Shown here in pieces: positions 1 to 10,699 of a DNA stretch of 49,213 nt. A program made the translations under genes and the position numbers. The notes below the pieces were generated by a model, which saw only the letters and a list, made by a program, of their open reading frames with translations, ran no database searches and was not told the DNA's origin. How positions within the stretch are numbered: position 1 is the stretch's first letter; every line of letters starts with the position of its first letter. Source of the stretch: Cristatella mucedo (Eukaryota; Bryozoa; Phylactolaemata; Cristatellidae); the NCBI GenBank assembly GCA_009760855.2, contig WPIO01000423.1, forward strand, positions 1 through 49,213, read 5' to 3'.

Positions 1-189
1 TGCGTGCTATGTACAAAGCAGACACCCACAAAATAATCGATAAGATTTCTTAAAATCTTCGGAAAGAGAATAAAAGTCCCAAAGCTGAAATTTCGTATGC
101 GACTACAGTAACAATGAACTAAGTTAAGCTGCCGGCGTAATTTTTTAATGAACCTACAAAAATATTTCGTGCATGCGAAAGGAGGTACG

Positions 190-480
190 AAGTGGGTGTA
201 GTTGGCATGTGGAAGGAGGAACACTGGTGAGCTCCTTGTTTTTACTGATCCCAAACTTATGTAGCTAGAATATGTCTCGAAAAATAACCACGGCCACTTT
301 CGAGCTAACATGTATCGCTACGGTCGTCCTAGGGAAGACAGTGTATTATGCATTACCAATAAATGCCAGGTGCAGGACACAGCCGTCAGCTTTACATGAT
401 CTGCAGGTATGTCACTAACAAACTCTCTCTCTTAAACATAATTTGACGTTACAAATACTTTCTTCTATTTCAGAAATGCA
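190..480. repeat. Degraded copy of LRR-exon flank
   Basis: This stretch resembles 1,635-1,870: both contain a decayed minus-strand LRR exon remnant followed by the same flank (ACCACGGCCACTTTCGAGCT against ACCACGGTTACCTTCGAGCT). It is the most eroded copy and has no usable splice sites. It points to an old duplication about 1.4 kb apart. Confidence 0.5.
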
Positions 481-649
481 TGAGAAATGGCGAGAGGAAA
501 GTTAAAACTATCCTAGATTAGCCTGCAATGAGCAGCAATTGATTGGGTTCGCTTAAGCTGGAGCTCAAAAATCAGGGATTCAAAAAAATATATGTGATAC
601 CTCTGAAGGCCAAAGTTCATGCAGGAAAATCAATTTACTTTAAGTATCG

Positions 650-1485
650 TTTCATCTCTTCTGCACTGTGAATAATGTGTAGATCGGGGCCATCAGTTAG
701 CAAGGTAATGGATTTATGTTCCAATTACCTTGAACGAGGATAACCGGTTTTCGGGTAAACGTCAGTTACACCCAGACAATAAGGGCAGATGCTAAGAAGC
801 TATAGGAATAATAATTTAGGAAGGAATACCTAACGTAAAATATTAGGTGACCGGTAGGTGCATAACATGGGGCTGACACCAACTAGACAGCCGATGATAT
901 TTGACAGAACAAACAAAAAGGTAAAACAAACAGAAAGATATAAAGTGCTCTTTCATCTCCCCTGCTTCTTGAACGTTGTGTAGCTTAGTGCTATCAGTAC
1001 ACAGCCTTAAAGATATATGTGCCCATGACCTTGAAGGAGGATTACTTGTTTTAGGGTAAACGTCAATTAGAAAGAGCTAGTGGGGGCATATGCTGAGAAG
1101 CACAAGGACATACAGTTGACCGGAGATTACCTCATATAAAAGACTGGGTGACCTTTAGGTGACTGACACGAGGCTGACTGCCACTAGACAGCCGATGACA
1201 TTTTCAAAGAACTTTTAAAAACAGAATTACAAAAATAGCAAATAGCGATTTCAAATAACATTTAGTATTACCACTACAGGCCATAGTTCATGAGGGATAA
1301 AAATAGAAAGACATCTTCCATCTCACCTGCTTTTTGAATATGCTGAAGCCTTGCACTATCAGTACACGAGGTTACACATTTATGTGCCTATTACCTTGGG
1401 TTCCTGAGGAACGAGGGTGACTGCTTTTCGGGGTGAACGTTAATTGGAGCCTGCTATGGACGACTTATGCTCAAAAGCCTCAGGA
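650..1485. repeat. Three diverged tandem copies, ~300-365 bp
   Basis: Copies begin near 650, 950 and 1,315. Each runs from a CATCTC-type start through ATTACCTTG or ACCTTGAA to a GGGTAAACGT-type block. The first two also share a block ending in CTAGACAGCCGATGA. No coding potential is visible. Confidence 0.6.
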
Positions 1486-1558
1486 CTCTTTATTGAGTAG
1501 AAAGCGTCTAAAGTAACCGTAACGAATCCAATAGTTAAAACGTCACTCCCTAACTTAC

Positions 1559-1695
1559 CGACTGCATGCCTTCCAAACCATCAGGCTGAATAGTTAGGCC
1601 ACAGTAGAAGCATCAAGCTTTTTCAGGGCTTTCAGCTGGCAAACAGAGGGAGGAAGACTGAAGAGCTTTTTCTTTTCACTGATGAACTCCTCAAG
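1559..1695 (-). pseudogene. Decayed LRR exon (duplicate of 3,944-4,081)
   Basis: On the minus strand this matches the intact LRR exon at 3,944-4,081, sharing LEE at the start and the block LKALKKLD. The donor side is still good (GTAAGT, 1,553-1,558). The acceptor is lost: AC stands where AG should precede CTTGAGG. The exon is 137 nt instead of 138, so the frame breaks and a TAA appears. It is a dead duplicate exon of the same host gene; homology is clear by eye but strongly diverged. Confidence 0.6.
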
Positions 1696-1734
1696 GTAGA
1701 ATGTCACACGAAAAACAACCACGGTTACCTTCGA

Positions 1735-2105
1735 GCTAACATGTCCAGCTACGGTTGTCCAAGGGATGACAGTGCATTGTGTATTACAAATAAATACCAG
1801 ACACAGGACACAGCAGTCATTGTTACATCATCTGCATGTACATTACTAATAAAGTAGTCATGTAAAACAATTATTCGACGTTAAGAATACTTTCTTATAC
1901 GTCAGCAATACATATCAGCAAGTTCAGCTTGTATAAGTACGGTCGGCTAGGGCATGACAGTATAATTTGTATTACAAATAAGAACCCGATGGATGTCACA
2001 GCATTCATCCTATTATCATCCGTGTGTACATCACTAACAAAACTTCTCTAAAATGTGATCGATTGATTATAAAAACACTTTCTTGCACGTCGGCACTACA
2101 TGACC
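1735..2105. repeat. Two tandem ~185 bp copies
   Basis: 1,740-1,915 and 1,925-2,105 share the order GTCC/GGCTAGGG..ATGACAGT..TGTATTACAAATAA..ACATCACTAA..ACTTTCTT. A third copy is at 300-480. Noncoding. Confidence 0.55.
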
Positions 2106-2295
2106 AATGAATGACTGTGGGATCAGTGTTACAGCTGTGACTGAAATGTGGGCAGCACCTATTACTGGCACCTCGCGACCTTCAGTGCTGACATGTGCCT
2201 CCTGGGAATGGCGGTCACGTGTGTCGCCAACATTTAATGTTGAGATAATGATCATAGATATACACTATCAAGCACGATATAGTAAAACGGCAAAG

Positions 2296-3020
2296 TTGAA
2301 GTAAAATTCTGGCTGAAACTATATTGAGCTATAAGGATAGATGGTATTACTTGTTTAGGCCAGGTTTCAGAATTAACGGGAATGCACGAAACATATGAGA
2401 CTTCTGAGCACGAAAGTAGTCAGGATTAATGTTTTCCAGCTGTAACATTGCAAATGGGATGAGCCTCTCTTTAAAATATGAGTAAATAAATATTAGCCTT
2501 TGTAATGGCTTCGTTTTAGTGGTTGCAGCTGAAATTTAACGGCTATGGGTCCCCGAGATTTGTCCTTATGTGCTTATGCATTGTAGTAACAATAATAATA
2601 ATAATGCACTTTATAAAGTGCCCTAAGATTACTCAATCTCTTTCTAGGCGCTTTACATTTGCTGCAAAGTGAAATGCAATTGAATGGTGAGTAATATCAT
2701 GCTTGATAAACATCATGAATAACAAGGTTAGAGGTGACATGCACAGGGTCAGCATGCAAATGTGGTTAGTGGCTGCATGCTCAGTGTCAGCAGGCATAAG
2801 CACAAGAAGGACGAATCACAGGCTAAGTTCTTTTTGAATGTGGTCAAGCCAGGGGATGTTCTGATGCAAGTCGGGAGGGAGTTCCAGGCTTTGGGAGCAT
2901 AGGAACTAAATGCATGGTCCCCAAAGGATATAAGGTTTGCACAAGGTATTGGTAGAGTGTTGGATTCCGAAAAGCAGTGTTACGATGCTGGTCCTAGTGG
3001 GTGGGTTGATCTGATGATTG
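2296..3020 (-). mobile_element. CR1/L2-type non-LTR retrotransposon 3' end
   Basis: The minus strand around 2,830-2,950 encodes GDHAFSSYAPKAWNSLP, a motif typical of the last part of CR1/L2-clade reverse-transcriptase proteins. A 3' region follows that ends in an (ATT)n-type tail near 2,590 (AATAATAATAATAATGC on plus). The stretch 2,296-2,520 further down recurs at 8,946-9,150, so the repeat unit extends beyond the tail. It is 5'-truncated and noncoding now. The same 3' region (GCGCTTTACA, TTGAATGGTGAGT) recurs at 5.3, 9.1, 11.3 and 27.7 kb. Confidence 0.65.
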
Positions 3021-3374
3021 TGATACTGTTACATGCCGCCACTAACGGTACTTGCATGATGCATTGTGAGTGCATCCTGTAACCACGTTTGTCTTGTTCT
3101 TTATTGAGCATGACACTACTAACCATTCGACGGCACTTCCTTTGTGGCAAATGCAATGTTCCTAGAAAAAGATCTAGTTCTCTGAAGGCTATATTAAGTC
3201 TATTTTTACTATTAATAGTATTCTCGTGAAGTAGTCCTGTAATGGGCTAGTGTACAATGAGGACACCACGGAGATTAGTGATGCAACCGCAGGCCGTGAT
3301 GGTGGTATCAACGACGGCTGGGTTGTGGTATACATAAGCCATGCAAGCCAGTGAGTGTATATGCTGATGTGGCT
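3021..3374. other. No recognisable feature
   Basis: I see no gene, known repeat or RNA here. The short open frames carry no domain and have biased, repeat-like composition. Confidence 0.5.
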
Positions 3375-3600
3375 GTAGTAGCCGTCAATAAGTAGCTCCT
3401 GAGAACCAGTAGACAAAAGAGGGATAGGGAGAGAGTGAGATTGCTTCGACATAGGCCAGTGAGAAAGCAGAAAGTAGATTGCTGTGTGACTAGTGAGGTC
3501 AAGCGACTAGGTTGATGCAAAACTAGCATGATCACTTGACTAGTCTGCCTCGTCCAAATTAAATTGGGCTAAGTAAGCCGATACGGCCCGGCGGCTGTTA
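3375..3600. repeat. Decayed relative of the MITE at 13,127-13,555
   Basis: GTAGCCGTCA and TTAAATTGGGCT..GCCGATAC occur in the same order as at 13,222-13,400. The terminal repeats are not preserved, so this is only a fragment. Confidence 0.4.
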
Positions 3601-3943
3601 CGAAGTATAAGTAAACGATTAAAGTTTGATAAAAGGTGTATGATTCTTGATCTAGTTGGGGAGCAGTCCTCATAGGTAGGGTGAAGCCAGGAAAAAGGGA
3701 AACTAATAGTATGTGACACAATGCTGAAGTCAACTGTTTCTTGAAATTATAACAATCTGCAAATCCTACGATCTATCAACACCAAATAGTACACATATGC
3801 AGCTGCAGCCAAATTTCGAATGAAACGTTTTTGAGACAGTGCTAGGATTAAAATGACAACCACACATAGTGAGAGCATGAACATGTACATGCCTAAGCAA
3901 CGAACATTCTTACTACCTAGCCTGGTGCTGTTGCTTAGCTCAC

Positions 3944-4081
3944 CGAAGTAAGGTGGTCCCAGCAGTCAGGCAGCTCAGCCAGATCACACGAACCAACTTC
4001 AAGCTTTTTCAATGCTTGCAGCTTGAATAGTGACCGTGGTAGAAAGCCAAGACTGTTGTGGCTGATGTTGAGCTCCTCAAG
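3944..4081 (-). CDS. Host LRR protein, internal exon
   Basis: This is an internal exon of an intron-containing leucine-rich-repeat gene. On the minus strand it follows TATTTTCAG and is followed by GTGAGC, giving a 138-nt phase-0 exon of 46 codons, exactly two 23-residue LRR units. Visible motifs are LEELNISHNSLGFLP and LKKLEVGSCDLAELP. It continues the LRR register of the exon at 10,387-10,617 without a break (LSDLTK then LEELN), so the two are likely consecutive, separated by a 6.3 kb repeat-filled intron. LRRs of this type form a protein-binding solenoid. The full domain set is outside the visible sequence, so no specific function or name can be given. Confidence 0.75.
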
Positions 4082-4170
4082 CTGAAAATAATGAAGACGG
4101 TTGCTAAATCATTTATTCTCAACCGATGAGAGTACACAAATTTAGTGCTTTGTGAAATGTTCACCTTATA

Positions 4171-5015
4171 GCAGGGGTGTCCAACACGTGGCCCGCGGGC
4201 CACAACCCGGCCCGCCGAGGTCTTCAATGCGGCCCGCAACGTTATCCCAAAAATATTTGTCACTCCATGTTTTTCGTTAATTTTTAATCATTACAAACGG
4301 CGATATAAGGCTCTGTGATGTACTTCACGCACGCCTGAAGCGTTAAGGTGTCCGAATGGCTATTTTCGCATGAAGGTAAAACAATCAATTAATTTTTCTA
4401 GCCTTCATGTGAACATTTTGGCGTGAAGGGTTAATATATTTGTGCTACAGCGACGCCATTACGATCACATTTATAACGCTTCCGCAAGCGGAATAAACTG
4501 TTTCACACTGTAGATAGAAAAAAAGAGCCGTTTTTCAGCTGCTGCTGCACGAACTGGAATCAGTCAGGTAGGTTTTTCAAAAAACGCGTATTGCTCAACT
4601 TACTTACTAATACTAAGATATTGCTGTGATAAAATATAAATTAATCAATTCGTAACTGATCTGTTTTTTATTTCACAGAGAAAAATGGCGGCGAATGTGA
4701 TTACTAGAAAAAACGAAAAATTGACGCAGAATGAAGACTTTTCAAAGCAACTTGGACTGTAGACTACTTTGTAATGGAACGCTTCGGTAGGATAATGTGC
4801 CTAATATGCCAAGAAACAATTGCTGTTGCAAAGGAGTACAATGTTAAGCGACATTTTTCAACGAAGCATGGCGACAGGTACAACAGCCTGACTGGTCAAC
4901 TTCGAATCGATCGAGTGAACTCGTTGAAACAGAGCGTCATCGGACAGCAGTCATTGTTTACAGCAGTAATAGCAAGCAACAAGTCTGAGGCTCATGCTCC
5001 CACAGACTAGCATGT
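4171..5015 (+). mobile_element. hAT (Charlie-like) transposon, 5' part
   Basis: It begins with CAGGGGTGTCCAACACGTGG and a GGCCCGCGGGCC palindrome, the classic end of Charlie-type hAT elements. It is followed by a noncoding leader and the start of a transposase reading frame. No matching right end is seen, so the copy is 3'-truncated near 5,015. Confidence 0.65.
4684..5010 (+). pseudogene. hAT transposase N-terminal fragment
   Basis: The open part (from 4,774) reads CLICQETIAVAKEYNVKRHF and then TKHGDRYNSLTGQLR. This is the N-terminal zinc-finger region of hAT transposases of the type also domesticated in vertebrate ZBED/GTF2IRD2-like proteins; C-x2-C with a downstream H-x4-H are the likely zinc ligands. 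The same frame is open a little upstream (WTVDYFV before the Met). The probable start ATG at 4,684 lies in another frame, so there is a frameshift near 4,740. The catalytic domain is missing, so this is a dead fragment. Confidence 0.65.
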
Positions 5016-5028
5016 CATCTGAAGGTAT

Positions 5029-5117
5029 AGTCCAACATCCACCTCATAAAATCGAACATTAAGCTGAACAACACACATAATCTAGTCAAACATCCACTAC
5101 ATAAAATCACACATGCA
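5029..5117. repeat. Tandem duplicate, ~57 bp period
   Basis: AGTCCAACATCCACCTCATA and AGTCAAACATCCACTACATA are two neighbouring copies, each followed by AAATC. Confidence 0.6.
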
Positions 5118-5144
5118 CAACAGGTGTGCACATTCATGCTTGGA

Positions 5145-5790
5145 CTAGCCAACGAACGGCTACTCCATTATTCTGCCAGGCAAGCTATACCTTCAGTGTG
5201 CATACTGAAAATGGAACGTACTGGGGGCTCTAGCTTCTCAGTCACTAGCAGTAACAGACAACTCTCTTAGTCAATAAATTGAATATTTTAATAATAATAT
5301 TAATAATAATAATGCACTTGATAAAACACCCTCAGAGAACCTAATCTCTTTCTAGGCGCTTTACACTTGCTGCAAAGGGAAATGCAATTGAATGGTGAGT
5401 AATATCATGCTTGATAAGCAACATGAATAACATGGTTAGGGGTTACATGCACAGGGTCATCATGCAAATGTGGTTAGTGGCAGCATGCACGGTGTCAGCA
5501 CGCATAAGCACAAGAAAGACGAATCACAGGGACCCACTAAATGCTGTCCTAAAGAGTGTGTTTCCAAGTTGTTTTTAAATGTGGTCATGTCAGGGGATGT
5601 TCCGACACAAGTCGGGAATTCTCTAATTCAATGAATTAGGTATCTTACCACACTGCTCGGACAACACATATTGCTGTGACACCTATGCCGTTACTCACTC
5701 TACGTTAAGGCAAGATATAACCCACCACAACCAAGCAACAAATTGACAGCCTGAAACCACAGTACATGTGCTGCCTGCTCTCGGGTTTGC
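5145..5790. repeat. Dispersed repeat X, interrupted copy
   Basis: 5,145-5,280 plus 5,628-5,790 together match 8,563-8,870 (GACTAGCCA, TATCTTAC..CACT/CAGCTC, ACTCTAC.TTAAGGC, GAAACCACAGTA..TGCTGCCTGCTC). The middle is an inserted retroelement end (5,281-5,627). Confidence 0.6.
5281..5627 (-). mobile_element. 5'-truncated CR1/L2-type insertion with target duplication
   Basis: This is the same 3' region as at 2,590-2,890, with an AATAATAAT tail at the low-coordinate end. It sits inside repeat X and is flanked by a probable 10-bp target duplication: TCAATAAATT (5,271-5,280) and TCAATGAATT (5,628-5,637). That makes it a discrete insertion rather than part of the neighbouring fragments. Confidence 0.65.
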
Positions 5791-5980
5791 TTACGGGGAA
5801 TTCAAACTTACGACCTCGGTACTAAACGTCAAGTATCCTACTTACCAGGACACAAAGAGCCTATCCCAGGTCTCTTTTACAATTTTCGGAGTTTATAGTC
5901 TAACATGACGACATTTGCCATCTGTTCAACCTTCGAATACGTCTAGGGCGGCATTAGAATGGGAGGTACCAGGATCCGTA

Positions 5981-6235
5981 CTAGACGGGTAACACCGACT
6001 CGTAATAAGCTGCAGAGTTGTTCACCAACTGAAAGTGCTTGATCACACTGGCCGGCAGGCAAGCAAGAAGAGAGATACATGAGTCGAGACGGAATATCAC
6101 AAATACATACAGCAATTCAGATGTGGTATACTCGTCCACACAAGCACCGATTCTACCAATGTTATGTAGCTGAAAGTAGGCAGACTTCACCATGGAATAG
6201 GCATACCAAGAGTGACTGCTTAACAGAGTTGACAT
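5981..6235 (-). pseudogene. Non-LTR reverse transcriptase fragment
   Basis: The minus-strand frame contains FRLDSCISLLACLPASVIKH followed by FQLVNNSAA. This matches the conserved 'SRLDYCN..L.GLP...I..LQ.VQN.AAR' region after the RT palm in CR1/L2-clade elements. A single open segment of 84 codons; both sides are broken. It probably belongs with the endonuclease-RT remnants at 6,780-8,180. Confidence 0.6.
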
Positions 6236-6779
6236 GTAAGTATTTTGGCTATAATGAGGGAACTAAAGCAAGTACTTGCATCACAACTTCCTCGTGGCTG
6301 AGTAATCTAGGGGAAAAACGTTTTAATAATCCAAAAGGACGAATCAATTTGCTGATTATAAAAATTACTTTGAGCCGTATCTACCACTCTGTAAAATATG
6401 CTTGCATCGTTAAACCTAGAGAGGGAAGGAAACGCTAGCCGGTCGAACCTTCAAGGTCAACATAGTATTTTCTACGAGCTAAAGGTATATGCCACTTAAT
6501 TTAAACCTGTGAAATACACTACATTAAATCAAGCAACGGCTAAGGACGGTTCAGATTACTTCCCTTGATTATCAATGATCGCTTAACAACCGTTGCAAAT
6601 CGCTGATTTATCTTGCAATTCCACTGCAATACAGCTCCTTCATAAAGATTGTGCAACAAGGCATCAGGGAAAGCTATAGAATACAAAATATGAACTGTGC
6701 CCAATCGCTGTGTGGCCAATAAATAAAACTGGAAATAATATTGGTTATTCAGCCCCAGCCTGTGGCGAGATCATATAGT
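6236..6779. other. No clear feature between retroelement fragments
   Basis: No gene or repeat is recognised. It may be eroded RT sequence linking the fragments on either side. Confidence 0.4.
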
Positions 6780-8180
6780 TGTGGTGGAAAATCCGAAGGA
6801 ATTATATCGGTCGGCTTTTAGGGCTGTATGTTGTCGCACTCAACGGTTTCTTGCAGTTATTACTATCTGCAAATCATATCATTCACCAAAGCCAAATAAT
6901 ACACGTTAAGTCTTTGCAGGCAGTCGCACACAGATCAAGACGGCTCGGGCAGATGCCGTTTATTACGGAGACGGTGAACCGGGCAGCATGGCCAGCGAGC
7001 AGGGTAATGGATTATTTCAAGTTACCCATCTTGGACAAGAAAGTAAGTAGGGAAACTGGGCGATAGTTTGCAAGGACCTCTACATCTAATCCAGGCTTTT
7101 TTAGCATGGGTCTAACGATTGGCGATTCGAAGTACTTGGGGACGACCCCTTTTCCAGAAGAAGCATTAAAAAACATCGGTTATGGCAGGGCTAAGTTGAT
7201 CTGCCAGTGAAAATCGCAGAGATGGTGGTATAGGGCCTCCAGACAACTAGCTGTTTTTGCTATACCTTATTAAGGTAGCGACATTGCATGCATAAACCAC
7301 GGAAAACCTTTTAAGGAAGGTCACAGGTTGTGATGCCAAAATTGCATTAGTCGGAGAGGGCTTCATGGAGGCACAAATTTGCATAAATTTTTTAGTAAAG
7401 AAGGCTGAAAATGTTTCTGCTAAACTCTTAATATCAAAGGAGTAGAACCTCACAGCGTTGGCCAGTATATGGTTTATTGTCTCATAAATCTGTTTAGGGT
7501 CCGACTGGTAGGAATACAGCTTTCAAGCGAAAAAAGAAGCCTTGGATTTTGTGAGCTTCCGGGTGTTAATTTGAAGGAAGTCTTCGAAATTAACTAGGTC
7601 TGCATCGGACCCCAATTTCTTGAAACGGCGTTCAAGCTTGAGCTTAACCCGGCACATATTTAAGATTTTTTGTAAATTGAAAGGAATCCCCAAGACTTTG
7701 CACACGGATAGAGTGAACGAAAGCATGCTTATCAAGAGCACTCCTGAGTGTCATGTTCACTGCATCAGTGTGGGTATCAAGGCTGCTGTTCTAGTCTGAA
7801 TGCAGATCAAGAAGACCTGCACATCAAGCAGATTAAAAAAAAATTCTATTTCAATGCGTTTAAGTGTTTGACTTAAGCAAAGTTCTCCAGTCGAGAAATG
7901 AGCAGATCTGACGGTTAATAGTGTTGTCAGCGTGAATATTGAAGTCTCCAGCTACCAGTACAGGCCTATCAGACACATATTTTAGCTAGGAACTCTTTAA
8001 ACTGACTTACAGGTCGTGGCTTGTAATAGCCAAGCTGTGGATAGGGCAAACGCAAGATGCAGGCAGGTTCTCACTGATCCACCGAAGAAGACCCACCGGT
8101 AGGTGTAGACAATAAAGGCAATGTCGCACCTTAGGCTAAGCATGTCCTGTTTTGTGTACCATATCCGAGGACAGCTCATA
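6780..8180 (-). pseudogene. Non-LTR retrotransposon endonuclease-RT remnant
   Basis: Reading down the minus strand, VLVAGDFNIHADN (about 7,915-7,960) is the GDFN catalytic motif of the APE-type endonuclease. RRFKKLGSDADLVNFEDF with KLTKSKASFF (7,525-7,640) is the linker before RT. LANYRPVSLL (about 7,060) is the start of the RT domain. Order and orientation fit one CR1/L2/Jockey-type ORF2, shattered by stops and frameshifts. It is inactive; the catalytic YADD box is not recognisable. Confidence 0.6.
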
Positions 8181-8374
8181 ACTAGTCACAGCGAAGATAG
8201 CAACGAATTACTTGCAGATATCACAGAGAAATCAGGTAAAGGTCCACACCCTGCTAGGAGTCGCCCGAGGTAGTTCTCTAGCACGGGGAGTCCAGCAGGC
8301 TTGGGTCTACTTATTTATGCAATCATTCAGCCACTCACTAGGATGTTATCATAAGTCCTTTTTAAGCATCCACT

Positions 8375-8500
8375 ATATTTGGTCTAGGGTTTAAGGTGCT
8401 CGCCCCGACCAAGGTTTGACTGAGGTCGTGGGCTCGAGGCCCGAGGAATATGTGAAGCTCCTGAATAGAGATTAAGTTCTCTTGAGGCACTATATAAATA
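8375..8500 (+). mobile_element. tRNA-like SINE, family B
   Basis: GGTGCTCGCCCCGACC..GAGGTCGTGGGCTCGAGGCCC followed by TGTGAAGCTCCTGAAT.GAG.TTAAGTT is shared with 17,625-17,775. The B-box-like GGCTCGAGGCC suggests a tRNA-derived head. No folded tRNA can be made from it. Confidence 0.5.
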
Positions 8501-8562
8501 AATTATATATAATTGGATTATATATAAAAGAGGTCACATCCAGCCGCACAAAAAAGGAGTGG

Positions 8563-8880
8563 ACAGTCATTCACGGACTAGCCACCGATCTGCTACTCAA
8601 TTACATTAGCCAGGCTAACTTAAGCACCTGTCTATATACTTTGAATGAAACCCGGTGGATGTTCCAGTTTCTAAGTCACTGGCACTAAGAAAACACTATT
8701 TATAAGTCAAAGACTTTGGTATCTTACAACACAGCTCAAAAAACATACGTTGCTATTAGACCTACTGGTTTATCTACTCTACCTTAAGGCTATATATGAT
8801 CTACCTCAAGCAAGCACACAAATTAACAATGTGAAACCACAGTAAGCTTGCTGCCTGCTCACTAACCACACCTCACATAC
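8563..8880. repeat. Dispersed repeat X, uninterrupted copy
   Basis: Matches 5,145-5,790 with the nested insertion removed (see that entry). No coding potential. Confidence 0.55.
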
Positions 8881-8945
8881 AGCTAGAATAAATTAGTTAC
8901 CTTTCAGTCTAGATATAAACTATTCAGTACAATCCAGTGGAAAGT

Positions 8946-9720
8946 TAACATTATAAGTTAAATTCTGGCTGAAACGTCGAGAAATTCTGAAAGATTCTCA
9001 CTAATTTTGCCCTGGTTTCAGAACGAATAGAAATGCACAAATCATCTGAGATATCTTAACATGAAGTTAGTCAGCATTTACATAGGCCAGATTAATATTG
9101 CAAGCAGGATATGCAGCTCTTTAAGCAACGAGTAAATAGTTAGCATTTTAAAAGAACTGTATCTCTTTCTGGGCATTTTGCAAATGCTACATGAAAAGCA
9201 TTGCCAAGTACATGGTAGCAATATGCTCAAGTGGCAGGCATAGGGGAAGCAGGGACATGCACACGAAGAACTGATCACATAGATCAGCCAAATGCTGAGT
9301 TAAACAGCTTCTATTTAAGCTTCTTCGTGAATGTCATCATGGGACGATGTGCCGAGCTTAGTTAGTGACGTCCAGGATTTCGGACTGTACCAACAAAAGG
9401 CATGGTCAGCAATGGTTTTGAGGTTCTTCTTAGGTGTGACTAAACGACTCCACTTACAACAAAGGGTTGGAAGTGGATTTTCACTTACTGGGGGAGAGGT
9501 TTTGATTGGTAGGTGGAAACCAGAGAATCAAGGGGGGTGAAAGTAAGTGACACGAACGTGAAGTCAATGCCCTGCTTGATTTTGAGCCAGTGCAGGTTAG
9601 AGAGAGGTGGTGTGACGTGGCAATTGCGAAGCTCGCGCAAAGCTGCCGAAATTTGCACTAACTGAAAGCCTCCAATTAAACTGAAGCCTTTGAAACTCAC
9701 TCCCAAATGATTTCATGGCA
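8946..9720 (-). mobile_element. CR1/L2-type retrotransposon fragment
   Basis: The minus frame at 9,485-9,706 has LSNLHWLKIKQGIDF, matching the 'LLxxLHWLPIxxRIDFKxL' block near the C-terminus of CR1/L2 RT proteins. Sequence then runs into the eroded 3' region (9,150-9,300). The 8,946-9,150 stretch matches 2,296-2,520, so both copies share the same extended unit. Multiple frame breaks. Confidence 0.55.
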
Positions 9721-9934
9721 TCCTTGACATGAAAAAGTATACAAAGCTAAAGCGCATCTTTTTATTACAGCATTTAGTTGGTCCTTGTGTTTCGTCCGTT
9801 GTGTGTCAAAGCATGATGGCACTGTGCCTGCTGCTTCTAACTATTTCTACATTTTGACCCAGTGCATGTCTTTTCTAGGGATGTTATGCTTTATCGTGTT
9901 GCCCATGTTACCAGTAATCATTCGGTCATGCTTT

Positions 9935-10025
9935 CTTTAGGGCATCTGTAAAGTGCCTGTTAAAAGAGTAAGCTATCAAGGAGCATTATGCAAAAGTATT
10001 CACATTGTTATTATTATTATTATTG
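9935..10025 (+). mobile_element. Retroelement 3' end, plus orientation, (TTA)n tail
   Basis: GGGCATCTGTAAAGTGCCTG..GAGCATTATG is the reverse orientation of the family's 3' end, and it finishes in a (TTA)n tract at about 10,007-10,024, the expected tail. Confidence 0.55.
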
Positions 10026-10084
10026 GGTAGCTGAAGGCAGAGACAATCGTCAAAAGCCACTGAAGGCAACTGGAGCAATAAGTT

Positions 10085-10260
10085 ACAATTCTGTGGTAGG
10101 GCGCAGCTTGAATACGGATCATTATTTTTAAGAATTATGTAAAATTAATTATATCACCACCACTTAAAATGGCAATAATCATTGCCCACCGAGGATTCGA
10201 ACCCGCGACTTTCGGAGCCAAGGTCGTGAAAAGCAACTGCCTCACCTAGTGTGCCACTAC
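10085..10260 (-). mobile_element. tRNA-derived SINE, family A
   Basis: On the minus strand it starts GGGCAGTAGTGGCACACTAG with an A-box, and has a perfect B-box (GGTTCGAATCC) about 50 nt on, followed by GGTGGGCAATG. The acceptor stem does not pair, and the body is shared with 10,700-10,870 and 28,015-28,190. It is a SINE head rather than a working tRNA gene. Confidence 0.7.
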
Positions 10261-10386
10261 TGCCCAAAAATAAATAAATTCGTGTATGGTTTTTTAAACA
10301 TTGCAGTATACGGTGCAGTCATGGCTGACAAGGAGTAAGCAGATGCTGATGGTGACTTGTTGTCTGATTGAAAAAAGTGCACTTAC

Positions 10387-10617
10387 CTTTGTAAGATCAG
10401 ATAGCCCCGCTGGCAGCTCAGACAGCCCACAGCCTTGTAGAGACAGTCGTATAATATTCACAAAATTTCGAAGGTCCTGAGCAAAATTAATATCCCTGAT
10501 CTTACTCAAATCCAACTCTAAACGTGATGAGGCATCCACCAGCAAGGTGTCAGGTATTCTGCCAAGTCTCTTATCAGATAGGTCAGAGGTCGCGTCTCTC
10601 GGAAAATTAGCCTCCAT
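10387..10617 (-). CDS. Host LRR protein, first coding exon
   Basis: The minus strand opens with ATG at 10,617 (MEANFPRDATSDLS) and runs 77 codons to a clean donor: AAG followed by GTAAGT (intron begins at 10,386), phase 0. The C-terminal part is leucine-rich: LRNFVNIIRLSLQGCGLSEL then PAGLSDLTK, the first LRR. The next exon in register is at 3,944-4,081. The N-terminal ~40 residues are acidic and basic mixed, with no signal peptide, which suggests a cytoplasmic protein. Family members with such short 23-residue LRRs act as protein-interaction scaffolds; nothing here decides which. The apparent coding beyond the donor (to 10,294) is intron. Confidence 0.7.
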
Positions 10618-10699
10618 TTCTACAAGAATGCAGTTGAAAGGGTAAGAAGTATGAGTAGCTCACCAGCTGGCCACTAGATAACATGCTTCCAGGGTCTCA

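Noticed and set aside
2067-2304. Short ORFs on both strands
   Set aside because: They are antisense mirrors of each other in a tandemly repeated noncoding region.
10176-10260. A real tRNA gene on the minus strand
   Set aside because: A and B boxes are good, but the acceptor stem does not pair and the same head recurs with a shared tail at 10,700 and 28,015, so it is a SINE.
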